Positions 54,258-62,943 of a DNA stretch of 64,000 nucleotides are shown here, piece after piece. The stretch comes from Caenispirillum bisanense (lineage in GTDB: Bacteria > Pseudomonadota > Alphaproteobacteria > Rhodospirillales > Rhodospirillaceae): positions 186,001-250,000 of the forward strand of contig NZ_OCNJ01000005.1 in assembly GCF_900230255.1 (NCBI RefSeq). The letters run 5' to 3'. The notes beneath the pieces are model-generated. The model made no database searches, was not told the origin of the DNA, and saw only the letters and a list, made by a program, of their open reading frames with translations. Every line of letters begins with the position of its first letter. The first letter of the stretch is position 1. The translations under genes were made by a program, and so were the position numbers.

Positions 54258-55157
54258 TCAGCCGGCGGGCGTGGCCGCCGGCAGTTCCAGGAAGGGCCGG
54301 CAGACGCCGGTCAGTTCCCGCAGGCACTCGGCCGGGGACCGCCGGCTGGTGTCGAGCACGTAGTTGGCGGTGCCGTAGAAGGGCTCGCGTTCGGCCAGGA
54401 TGCGGCGCAGGTCGTCCATGGCTTCGTCGTTGCCGCGCATGGGCCGCAGGTCGCCCTGCTGGATCACCCGGTTCATGTGCTCCTCGGGCGAGGTGCGCAC
54501 CCAGACGGTGAAGAACGAGGCGCGCAGGAGTTCGAAGGTGTCGGACTCCGACACCAGGCTGCCGCCGGCCTCGACGATGGCGCGCTCGTGGCGGTCGACC
54601 ACGTACTGCACCGCCTCGCGCTCCAGGCGGCGGTAGGTCTTCTGGCCGCCGAGGGAGAAGATCTCCGCCAGTTCCATGCCGGCCAGCTGCTCCACCAGGT
54701 CGCCTAGGCGGATGAAGGGCACGTCGAAGGCCTCCCCCATGGCGCGGCCGAGGGTGGTCTTGCCAGCCCCGCGCAGGCCGATGAGGGCGACACCACCGAG
54801 CGTCTGCGGCGGCTGCCGCGCGAAATGGCGGACCAGCATGCCGTAGGCCTGGTTCTGCTCCTCCGCCGACAGGTTGCGCAGCAGGTCGAGCAGCGGCGCA
54901 TGGGCCATGGGCTGGACGGAGCGGTCCGACACCAGTTCGTCGAAGCTGATGCCCATGGCGTGCACGATACGCCACAACAGCTCCACCGACGGATTGGCGG
55001 CGCCGTTCTCGAGCTGGGCGAGGTAGCGTTCGGAAATGTCGGAATGCCGCGACAGATCCTTGCGGGTCATGCCGCGACGGGCCCGCAACGACCGCACCCG
55101 CTCTCCGAGGTCGCGGAGGTAGGCGCCGATGTCGATGGTGTCTGGGGTCTCGGTCAT
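54258..55157 (-). CDS. boxR: BoxR: HTH-shikimate-kinase-like regulator of benzoyl-CoA pathway
   Basis: A 299-residue fusion. Residues 15-77 form an XRE-type HTH ([52 protein letters not shown]). Residues about 120-295 resemble shikimate kinase, with Walker [10 protein letters not shown] (127-135), [13 protein letters not shown], and EAGGSLVSE. This architecture is that of BzdR/BoxR, in which the kinase-like domain binds benzoyl-CoA and relieves repression. It sits in the box locus and TGCA boxes lie in the nearby promoters. 29 bp after the nitroreductase gene, likely co-transcribed. Confidence 0.93.
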   Translation of the reverse strand: MTETPDTIDIGAYLRDLGERVRSLRARRGMTRKDLSRHSDISERYLAQLENGAANPSVELLWRIVHAMGISFDELVSDRSVQPMAHAPLLDLLRNLSAEEQNQAYGMLVRHFARQPPQTLGGVALIGLRGAGKTTLGRAMGEAFDVPFIRLGDLVEQLAGMELAEIFSLGGQKTYRRLEREAVQYVVDRHERAIVEAGGSLVSESDTFELLRASFFTVWVRTSPEEHMNRVIQQGDLRPMRGNDEAMDDLRRILAEREPFYGTANYVLDTSRRSPAECLRELTGVCRPFLELPAATPAG

Positions 55158-55186
55158 GGCAGGCGAGTCCGAAAGTTGCGAACGGG

Positions 55187-55912
55187 TCAATCTAGAGGGG
55201 GCACCGCCGGAAGGGCAACAGCCGCGGGGAAGCCGCGGAACTCGGTGAAGTCCTCGACCTCGGCCCGCACCGTGCGCAGACCGTTCTCCGGCGCGTCCGG
55301 ATCGGCGTGGCCGAGAGCCATGGCGCAGACCAGCATCCTGTCCTCCGGCAACCGGAGAACGCGCGAGACCACGCGGTGGTACTTGCCGAAGGCGCCTTGC
55401 GCGCAGGTGTCGAGTCCCCGCGCCCGCGCCGCCAGCATGACGTTCTGCACGAACATGCCGTAGTCGAGCCAGCTGCCGCGCTCCATGACGCGATCGATGG
55501 TGAAGACCAGGGCGACCGGCGCGCCGAAGAAGCGGTAGTTGCGTTCGAAGTGGCGGCGCGTGCCCTCGCGGTCGCCCTTCTCCACGCCGAGCAGGGCGTA
55601 AAGATCCCACCCCACCTTGCGCCGGCGGCCGAGGTAGGGCTCGCTCCAGGTGCGCGGATAGTAGGGCCATTCCTCCTCGTGCGCCTCCGGCTCCTCGCGG
55701 GAGGCCGCCACCACCGCGTCGCCCAGCTCCGCGAGGGGGGCGCCGGTCAGCACCGTCACCTGCCAGGGCTGGATGTTGGAGCCGCTCGGCGCATGGCGGG
55801 CGGCGCGCAGGATGTCCTCCACCACGCGGCGCTCCACCGGCGTCGGCAGGAAGCGGCGGATGGAGCGGCGGGAGGTCATAACCCCATCGAACAACTCGGT
55901 TTCTCGGGTCAC
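55187..55912 (-). CDS. Nitroreductase-family flavoprotein
   Basis: A 241-residue FMN-dependent nitroreductase-family protein. SRRSIRRFLPTPVERRVVEDILRAARHAPSGSNIQPWQVTVLTG is the N-terminal FMN-binding block (S-R-R-S-x-R-x-F and P-S-x-x-N-x-Q-P-W). YGMFVQNVMLAARARGLDTCAQGAFGKY and LGHADPDAPEN are the second half. It starts with GTG; an ATG 11 codons in (MTSRRS) is the alternative. It is divergent from the DUF4863 gene. PnbA-like reduction of 4-nitrobenzoate is a possibility. Confidence 0.88.
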   Translation of the reverse strand: MTRETELFDGVMTSRRSIRRFLPTPVERRVVEDILRAARHAPSGSNIQPWQVTVLTGAPLAELGDAVVAASREEPEAHEEEWPYYPRTWSEPYLGRRRKVGWDLYALLGVEKGDREGTRRHFERNYRFFGAPVALVFTIDRVMERGSWLDYGMFVQNVMLAARARGLDTCAQGAFGKYHRVVSRVLRLPEDRMLVCAMALGHADPDAPENGLRTVRAEVEDFTEFRGFPAAVALPAVPPLD

Positions 55913-55942
55913 GGAGTGCGGGCTCCTCTGTCGTGGGAAGGG

Positions 55943-55972
55943 TTGGCGCCCAGGCTGCGCCTGCTATATAAT
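55943..55972 (+). promoter_or_regulatory. Promoter of the plus-strand box operon
   Basis: TTGGCG (55943-55948), an 18-bp spacer and a perfect TATAAT (55967-55972). The last T of the -10 begins a TGCA tetramer (55972-55975), so a TGCA-binding repressor would overlap the -10 and the start of transcription. It lies about 100 bp upstream of the DUF4863 ATG. Confidence 0.7.
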
Positions 55973-56004
55973 GCACAAAAGGTGCGGTCTTGGCACGCTT
56001 GATC

Positions 56005-56018
56005 TGCATTATGATGCA
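56005..56018. promoter_or_regulatory. Putative BoxR operator TGCA-N6-TGCA
   Basis: TGCA-TTATGA-TGCA lies 33 bp downstream of the -10 box in the nitroreductase/DUF4863 divergent region. TGCA repeats are, to my recollection, the core of BzdR/BoxR operators. boxR is encoded 850 bp away. Confidence 0.6.
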
Positions 56019-56071
56019 TGATAGCGTCAGTCGGGTATTCAGGCATTCCTGCTCTTCCCGAGAGGATTTCC

Positions 56072-56536
56072 ATGACCCAGACGGACTTCCAGAAGCTGGT
56101 GGCCGACCTCACCGGGCGCATCGCCGGCCGGCCGCTGGACCAGGACCTCGACGCCTGGCTCAACCGCGAGTACCCGCCCGACGGCGAGGCCTTCCAGGCG
56201 CTGCGCCGGGCGTGCGAGGCGGGCGTGCGCGACGGCTGGATGTGCGCCCGCGAACACGGCGGCATCCGCTACGGCCGCGTCGTCAAGCCGGGGCCGGAGA
56301 CCCACGGCTTCAGCGTCGACGTGGTCCACATGACCGACTGCGCCGGGCCGCACCACAGCCACCCCAACGGCGAGATCGACATGATCATGCCCATCGCGCC
56401 GGAGGCCACCTTCGACGGCCGCGGCGCCGGCTGGCTGGTCTACCCGCCGCAGAGCGCCCACCCGCCGACCGTGCGCGGCGGCGACGCCTACGTCCTCTAC
56501 CTGCTGCCGGAGGGCGAGATCACCTTCACCCGCTGA
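56072..56536 (+). CDS. DUF4863 family protein (4-hydroxylaminobenzoate-lyase-like)
   Basis: A 154-residue protein with a cupin-like C-terminal part: HMTDCAGPHHSHPNGEIDMIMPI (H-H-x-H plus Glu, a likely metal site), then GAGWLVYPPQSAHPPTVRGGDAYVLYLLPEGEI. DUF4863 includes PnbB, which converts 4-hydroxylaminobenzoate to protocatechuate; many members occur in box clusters with unclear roles. The ATG at 56072 has GAGAGGATTT upstream and is preferred over an in-frame start 18 codons earlier that overlaps the TGCA operator. First gene of the plus-strand box operon. Confidence 0.85.
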   Translation: MTQTDFQKLVADLTGRIAGRPLDQDLDAWLNREYPPDGEAFQALRRACEAGVRDGWMCAREHGGIRYGRVVKPGPETHGFSVDVVHMTDCAGPHHSHPNGEIDMIMPIAPEATFDGRGAGWLVYPPQSAHPPTVRGGDAYVLYLLPEGEITFTR

Positions 56537-56648
56537 GCGGGCCACACGAAGGGCCACGGGAACCCGCAAGAGGTTCGGCCCAGGGAGCGGCGCGGTCGGG
56601 CGCCGGTACGAGAACGAGGCGCCGAAGCGCCCACATTGGGAGGAACAC

Positions 56649-58247
56649 ATGGTGGCGTTGGACACGATGCCGGCCCCTGCGGAGGTGCCGGCGCCGCCCA
56701 CCCTCGCCTTCGACCGCTACTACAATGCGGCGAGCGATTTCATCGACCGGCACCTGACGGAAGAACGCGGCGACAAGACCGCCGTCATCGACGATGCCGG
56801 CACCTATACCTACCGCGACCTCGCCGAGCGCGTGAACCGCGCCGGCAACGCCTTCCGCGCCCTCGGCCTGAAGCCCGAGACGCGCATCCTCATGATCATG
56901 CTCGACGGCATCGATTTCCCGGCCGTCTACTGGGGCGCCATGAAGGCGGGCTTCGTGCCGGTGCCGGTCAACACCCTGCTGCCGGCGCACAACTACCAGC
57001 ACATGATCGGCGACAGCCGCGCCCAGGTGGTGGTGGTGAGCGAGGCCCTGCTGCCGTCGGTGGAGCCGGCGCTCGCCAACCAGCCGTGCCTCGACCATGT
57101 CATCGTCGCCGGCTCGACCGGGGCGGGACGCCCGCGCCTCGCCGACCTGCTGGCGGCGGCGGCACCGGACCTGGAGGCCGCCCCCACCACCAGCGACGAC
57201 GTCGCCTTCTGGCTCTATTCCTCGGGCTCCACCGGCGCGCCCAAGGGCGTGCGCCACCTGCACCGGAACCTGCGCGCGACGTCGGACCTCTATGCGGTGC
57301 CCGTGCTCGGGATCGGCGAGGACGACGTCATCTTCTCGGCCGCCAAGCTGTTCTTCGCCTACGGCCTCGGCAACGGCATGACCTTCCCCTTCGCGGTCGG
57401 CGCCACCGCCGTCTACATGGCCGAGCGCCCGACGCCGCCCGCCGTCATGCGGGTGCTGCGCGAGCACCAGCCGACCATCTACTGCGGCGTCCCCACCCTC
57501 TACGCCGCCATCCTGGCCGACGAGAGCAACGACCGCTCCAAGGCCTCCGCCCGCCTGCGGCGCTGCATCTCCGCCGGCGAGGCGCTGCCGGAGGACGTCG
57601 GCAAGCGGTGGGAAGCGCGGTTCGGGGCGGAGATCCTGGACGGCGTCGGGTCGACCGAAATGCTGCACATCTTCCTCAGCAACCAGCCGGGGTCGGTGCG
57701 CTACGGCACCTCCGGCAAGCCGGTGCCGGGCTACGAGGCGCGGCTGGTCGACGAGCACGGCACCGAGGTCAGTGACTTCGGCGAGTTGCACATCAAGGGC
57801 CCGTCGGCCGCCGACGGCTACTGGAACCAGCGCGACAAGAGCCTGATGACCTTCGTCGGGCCGTGGACCGTCACCGGCGACAAGTACACCCGCGACGCCG
57901 ACGGCTACTACCACTACTGCGGCCGCGCCGACGACATGATCAAGGTGAGCGGCAACTGGGTCTCCCCCTTCGAGGTCGAATCCGCCCTCATCGAGCATCC
58001 CAAGGTGCTGGAAGCCGCCGTCATCCCCCACGACGACGGCGACGGCCTCATCAAGCCCAAGGCCTACGTGGTGCTCAAGGACGGCGTCGAGGCCGACGGC
58101 GACCTGGAGATCGAACTGAAATCCTTCGTGAAGTCCAAGGTGGCGCCGTGGAAGTACCCGCGGTGGATCGAGTTCATGGACACCCTGCCCAAGACCGCCA
58201 CCGGCAAGCTGCAGCGCTTCAAGCTGCGGGAGATGGACCAGGGATGA
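56649..58247 (+). CDS. bclA: Benzoate-CoA ligase
   Basis: A 532-residue acyl-CoA synthetase of the benzoate-CoA ligase family. The N-terminal NAASDFIDRHLTEERGDKTAVID is characteristic. The AMP-binding motif YSSGSTGAPKGV lies near residue 190, KLFFAYGLGNGMTFPFAVG and DGVGSTEMLHIFLSN (aromatic acid pocket) follow, and the C-terminal Lys is in PKTATGKLQRFKL. It activates benzoate to benzoyl-CoA, the entry step and the source of the BoxR effector. Strong GGGAGGAAC upstream. It overlaps the next gene by ATGA. Confidence 0.94.
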   Translation: MVALDTMPAPAEVPAPPTLAFDRYYNAASDFIDRHLTEERGDKTAVIDDAGTYTYRDLAERVNRAGNAFRALGLKPETRILMIMLDGIDFPAVYWGAMKAGFVPVPVNTLLPAHNYQHMIGDSRAQVVVVSEALLPSVEPALANQPCLDHVIVAGSTGAGRPRLADLLAAAAPDLEAAPTTSDDVAFWLYSSGSTGAPKGVRHLHRNLRATSDLYAVPVLGIGEDDVIFSAAKLFFAYGLGNGMTFPFAVGATAVYMAERPTPPAVMRVLREHQPTIYCGVPTLYAAILADESNDRSKASARLRRCISAGEALPEDVGKRWEARFGAEILDGVGSTEMLHIFLSNQPGSVRYGTSGKPVPGYEARLVDEHGTEVSDFGELHIKGPSAADGYWNQRDKSLMTFVGPWTVTGDKYTRDADGYYHYCGRADDMIKVSGNWVSPFEVESALIEHPKVLEAAVIPHDDGDGLIKPKAYVVLKDGVEADGDLEIELKSFVKSKVAPWKYPRWIEFMDTLPKTATGKLQRFKLREMDQG

Positions 58248-59053
58248 CGCAGGCGACGGAGTTCCTGACGGTCGACGGTCGGCGGCTGGAGGTGGCGCGC
58301 CACCCCGGCACCGACCACGACGCGCCGACCCTGATCTTCCTGCACGAGGGCCTCGGCTCCGTCGGCCTGTGGAAGGGCTTTCCGCAGGCCGTCGGGCAGG
58401 CGACGGGCTGCCCGGTGCTGGTCTACAGCCGGGCCGGCTACGGCCGGTCCGACCCGGTGCCGGTTCCGCGGCCGCTCACCTACATGCACCACGAGGGCCT
58501 CGTGGTCCTGCCGGAACTGATGGACGTCGCCGGCATCGGCGACGCCATCCTGGTAGGGCACAGCGACGGCGCCTCCATCGCGCTGGTGAATGCCGGCGGC
58601 GTGCGCGATCCGCGGGTGCGGGGCGTCGTCGCCATGGCGCCGCACGTCTTCAACGAGGACATCAGCGTCGCCAGCATCCGGGAGGCGCGCACCGCCTACG
58701 AGACGGGGGGCTTGCGCGACCGCCTCGCCCGCCACCACGCCGATGTCGACTGCGCCTTCTGGGGCTGGAACCGGGCGTGGCTCGACCCCGATTTCCGGCA
58801 CTGGACCATCGAGGAGTTCCTGCCGGCCATCCGCATCCCGCTGCTCCTCATCCAGGGCCGCGAGGACGAATACGGCACGGCGGCGCAACTCGACGCCATC
58901 GCCCGCCAGAGCGGCGGCCCGGTGGAGACCTGCTGGCTGACGCCGTGCCGCCATTCGCCGCACAAGGACAGACCCGACGAGACGCTCGCCGCCATCGCCG
59001 CCTTCGTCGCCCGCGTGCGGCGGGAGGTTCCGGCCGCCGCGGCGCAACCCTGA
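58244..59053 (+). CDS. Alpha/beta hydrolase of the box operon
   Basis: A 269-residue alpha/beta hydrolase. FLHEGLGSVGLWKGFP is the oxyanion region, GHSDGAS carries the nucleophile (Ser107), LLIQGREDEYGT holds the acid, and RHSPHKDRP holds the catalytic His. HEGLGS in place of HG-x-G is typical of a subfamily that often accompanies benzoyl-CoA genes. It may recycle or proofread CoA thioesters or open a ring product, but its substrate is not known. Start overlaps the ligase stop. Confidence 0.85.
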   Translation: MTQATEFLTVDGRRLEVARHPGTDHDAPTLIFLHEGLGSVGLWKGFPQAVGQATGCPVLVYSRAGYGRSDPVPVPRPLTYMHHEGLVVLPELMDVAGIGDAILVGHSDGASIALVNAGGVRDPRVRGVVAMAPHVFNEDISVASIREARTAYETGGLRDRLARHHADVDCAFWGWNRAWLDPDFRHWTIEEFLPAIRIPLLLIQGREDEYGTAAQLDAIARQSGGPVETCWLTPCRHSPHKDRPDETLAAIAAFVARVRREVPAAAAQP

Positions 59054-59069
59054 CAGACGGAAGAACGCC

Positions 59070-60611
59070 ATGATCCTGCAGCATTATCTGGGCGGCCGGT
59101 GGCTCGACGGCACCGGCGCCGCCACCGCCCTGCTCGACCCCGTGACCGGCGACGAACTGGCCACGGTGGCCGGCGGCGGCCTCGACCTCGCCGCCGCCCT
59201 CGACCACGCCCGCCGCGTCGGCGGTCCCGCCCTCAAGGCCATGACCTACGCCGAGCGCGGCGCGCTGCTGAAGGCCGTCGCCGAGGTGCTGACCGCCAAC
59301 CGCGACCGCTACAACGACCTGTCGCTGCAAAACTCCGGCGCGACGGCGGTGGACTGCGCCTTCGACGTCGACGGCGGCATCGGCACGCTGCGCTACTTCG
59401 CCGGCCTCGGGAAGGGCCTCGGCGACACCCGCCACCTGGTGGAGCCGGACATGGAGCGCCTCGGCCGCGACGAGAGCTTCCAGACCCTGCACGTATGGGC
59501 GCCCTATGGCGGCGTCGCCATTCACATCAACGCCTTCAACTTCCCGTCGTGGGGCCTGTGGGGCAAGGTGGCGGTGGCGCTGCTGTCGGGCATGCCGGTG
59601 CTCGCCAAGCCGGCGGCGGCGACGGCCCTGCTGTCGCACGCCATGGTGAAGGACGTGATCGAGGCCGGCGTGCTGCCCGACGGCGCCCTGTCGCTGCTGT
59701 GCGCCGGCGGGCGCGAGCTGATGGACCTGGTGCGGCCGCAGGACGTGGTGTCGTTCACCGGCTCCGCCGACACCGCCCGGCGACTGCGCGCCAACGCGAC
59801 GGTGATCGCCGCCGGCGTGCCCTTCAACATCGAGGCCGACAGCCTCAACGCCGCCGTCCTCGGCCCCGACGCCGGGCCGGAGACGGAGGAGTTCGCCGCC
59901 TTCGTGAAGGAGGTGCTGAAGGAAATGACGGTGAAGGCGGGCCAGAAATGCACCGCCATCCGCCGCATCCTGGTCCCCGCCGACCGCCTGGACGCGGTGC
60001 AGGAGGCCCTGACCGCCAAGGTCGTCGTCGGCGATCCGCGGCAGGAGGGCGTGCGCATGGGGCCGCTGGTCAACCGCGCCCAGGTGCAGGCGGCCGAAGA
60101 GGGCCTCGCCCGCCTGACGCAGGACGCCCGCGTGGTGTTCCAGAGCGACGTGCCGCGGGGCGGCGCCGGCTGCTTCTTCCCCGCCACGCTGCTGCGCTGC
60201 GACGACCCCGACGGCGCCGAGGCGGTGCATGCGCACGAGGTCTTCGGGCCGGTCGCCACCCTCATGCCCTACCGCGACGCCCACCACGCCTTTGCCCTGG
60301 TGGCGCGCGGCGAGGGGTCGCTGGTGACCTCGGTCTTCACCGCCGACGCCGACTTCGCCGCCCGCGCCAGCGTGGCGCTGGCCGCCGTCAACGGCCGCGT
60401 CGCGGTGGTGGACGGCTCGGTCGCCAAGGCCAACCCCGGCCACGGCGTCGTCATGCCGCAGTGCCTGCACGGCGGTCCGGGTCGGGCCGGCGGCGGCGAG
60501 GAGATGGGCGGCCGGCGGGCGTTGCGCTTCTATCACCAGCGCTGCGCCATCCAGGGCAGCGTCGCCCATCTGACGCGCCTGAAGGAGACGGGCGCGTCCT
60601 TCACGGGCTGA
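59070..60611 (+). CDS. boxD: 3,4-Dehydroadipyl-CoA semialdehyde dehydrogenase (BoxD/BoxZ type)
   Basis: A 513-residue aldehyde dehydrogenase of the PaaZ/BoxD subgroup. It starts MILQHYLGGRWLDGTGAATALLDPVTGDELATV, has FNFPSWGLWGKVAVALLSGMPVLAKPAAAT, VSFTGSADTARRL, NIEADSLNAAVLGPDA (catalytic-region Glu), and GQKCTAIRRILVP with the nucleophile Cys. HGGPGRAGGGEEMGG and the terminal YHQRCAIQG are subgroup features. It oxidises the ring-opened semialdehyde CoA ester with NADP+. 16 bp after the hydrolase gene. Confidence 0.92.
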   Translation: MILQHYLGGRWLDGTGAATALLDPVTGDELATVAGGGLDLAAALDHARRVGGPALKAMTYAERGALLKAVAEVLTANRDRYNDLSLQNSGATAVDCAFDVDGGIGTLRYFAGLGKGLGDTRHLVEPDMERLGRDESFQTLHVWAPYGGVAIHINAFNFPSWGLWGKVAVALLSGMPVLAKPAAATALLSHAMVKDVIEAGVLPDGALSLLCAGGRELMDLVRPQDVVSFTGSADTARRLRANATVIAAGVPFNIEADSLNAAVLGPDAGPETEEFAAFVKEVLKEMTVKAGQKCTAIRRILVPADRLDAVQEALTAKVVVGDPRQEGVRMGPLVNRAQVQAAEEGLARLTQDARVVFQSDVPRGGAGCFFPATLLRCDDPDGAEAVHAHEVFGPVATLMPYRDAHHAFALVARGEGSLVTSVFTADADFAARASVALAAVNGRVAVVDGSVAKANPGHGVVMPQCLHGGPGRAGGGEEMGGRRALRFYHQRCAIQGSVAHLTRLKETGASFTG

Positions 60612-60623
60612 GGCCGCCACCCC

Positions 60624-61160
60624 ATGCAGTATAGTGCACCCCGGCGCTACACGGTGCTGCCCCTGCCGCCCTATGCCTTCCTGCCGGGCCGCGATCCGCA
60701 CCCGACGGCGAACCCGCTGGGCCACGGCGGCATCGCCCCGGTGCCGGAGGAGCGGCTGCGGGCGGCGGAGTGGGAACGCAACACCGGCTACCTGTTCGGC
60801 TGCGATCTCTACAACGCGGCCTTCTTCTGGGAAGCGCACGAAGCCTGGGAAGGCTGCTGGAAGGAGACGCCGCGCGACACCGACGAGCGGCGTCTGCTCC
60901 AGGGCCTGATCCAGACCGCCAACGCCCGCCTCAAGGAGCGCATGGCCCGGCCCGCCGCCGTCCAGCGGCTGCGCGGCCGGGCCTTGCAGCTTCTGCAGCC
61001 CTTGGCCGAGCGGTACGGCGACCGCCCCGTCTGCGGCCTCGTGCTGCCACCCTTCCTGGCCGCGACCGAACGGGCCTTCGACGGCGGCGACGGCGACGGC
61101 GAGTATCCACCCATAGTTCTCATGGATACTCCGGCCCACGGATGCACTCAAGTTCATTAG
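60624..61160 (+). CDS. DUF309 domain protein
   Basis: A 178-residue protein with the DUF309 signature GCDLYNAAFFWEAHEAWEGCWKE (F-x-x-H-E-x-W-E, helical) followed by RRLLQGLIQTANARLK. The N-terminal ~50 residues are Pro-rich (YTVLPLPPYAFLPGRDPHP). The family is helical and its biochemical role is unknown. It lies 12 bp after boxD and before boxC. A TGCA-N6-TGCA box overlaps the first codons, so if an internal promoter acts here, translation might begin at a later codon. Confidence 0.8.
   Translation: MQYSAPRRYTVLPLPPYAFLPGRDPHPTANPLGHGGIAPVPEERLRAAEWERNTGYLFGCDLYNAAFFWEAHEAWEGCWKETPRDTDERRLLQGLIQTANARLKERMARPAAVQRLRGRALQLLQPLAERYGDRPVCGLVLPPFLAATERAFDGGDGDGEYPPIVLMDTPAHGCTQVH
60625..60638. 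promoter_or_regulatory. Putative BoxR operator over the DUF309 start codon
   Basis: TGCA-GTATAG-TGCA, same geometry as the box at 56005. The 3' half reads TATAGTGCA, matching the boxes before boxC and the TATAATGCA of the main promoter, as if a -10 hexamer and an operator half-site are merged. Confidence 0.5.
61101..61131 (+). other. Inverted repeat at the 3' end of the DUF309 gene
   Basis: GAGTATCCA and TGGATACTC (9-bp arms, 13-base loop) inside the last codons of the gene. Possibly a weak terminator or processing hairpin ahead of boxC. Confidence 0.4.
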
Positions 61161-61291
61161 GGCTTAAAGCCCCTCCTTCTCCGATGAACTTATAGTGCAT
61201 TTTTCTTCTTGCCCTCCACTGCTGCTGCACTATACTTCCATCCATAGGCGGCGACGAGCCCGCCGGGGAAACGGCTTCAGGATGGAGACCC
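61161..61291 (+). promoter_or_regulatory. boxC upstream control region with inverted TATAGTGCA boxes
   Basis: This AT-richer 131-bp gap contains TATAGTGCA at 61191-61199 and its reverse complement TGCACTATA at 61226-61234, 26 bp between them. AAGTTCAT (61150-61157) and ATGAACTT (61184-61191) form a second inverted repeat flanking gggcttaaagccc. It is the likely promoter/operator of boxCB. No strong -35 was recognised. Confidence 0.6.
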
Positions 61292-62941
<1,650 letters not shown>

Positions 62942-62943
62942 TC

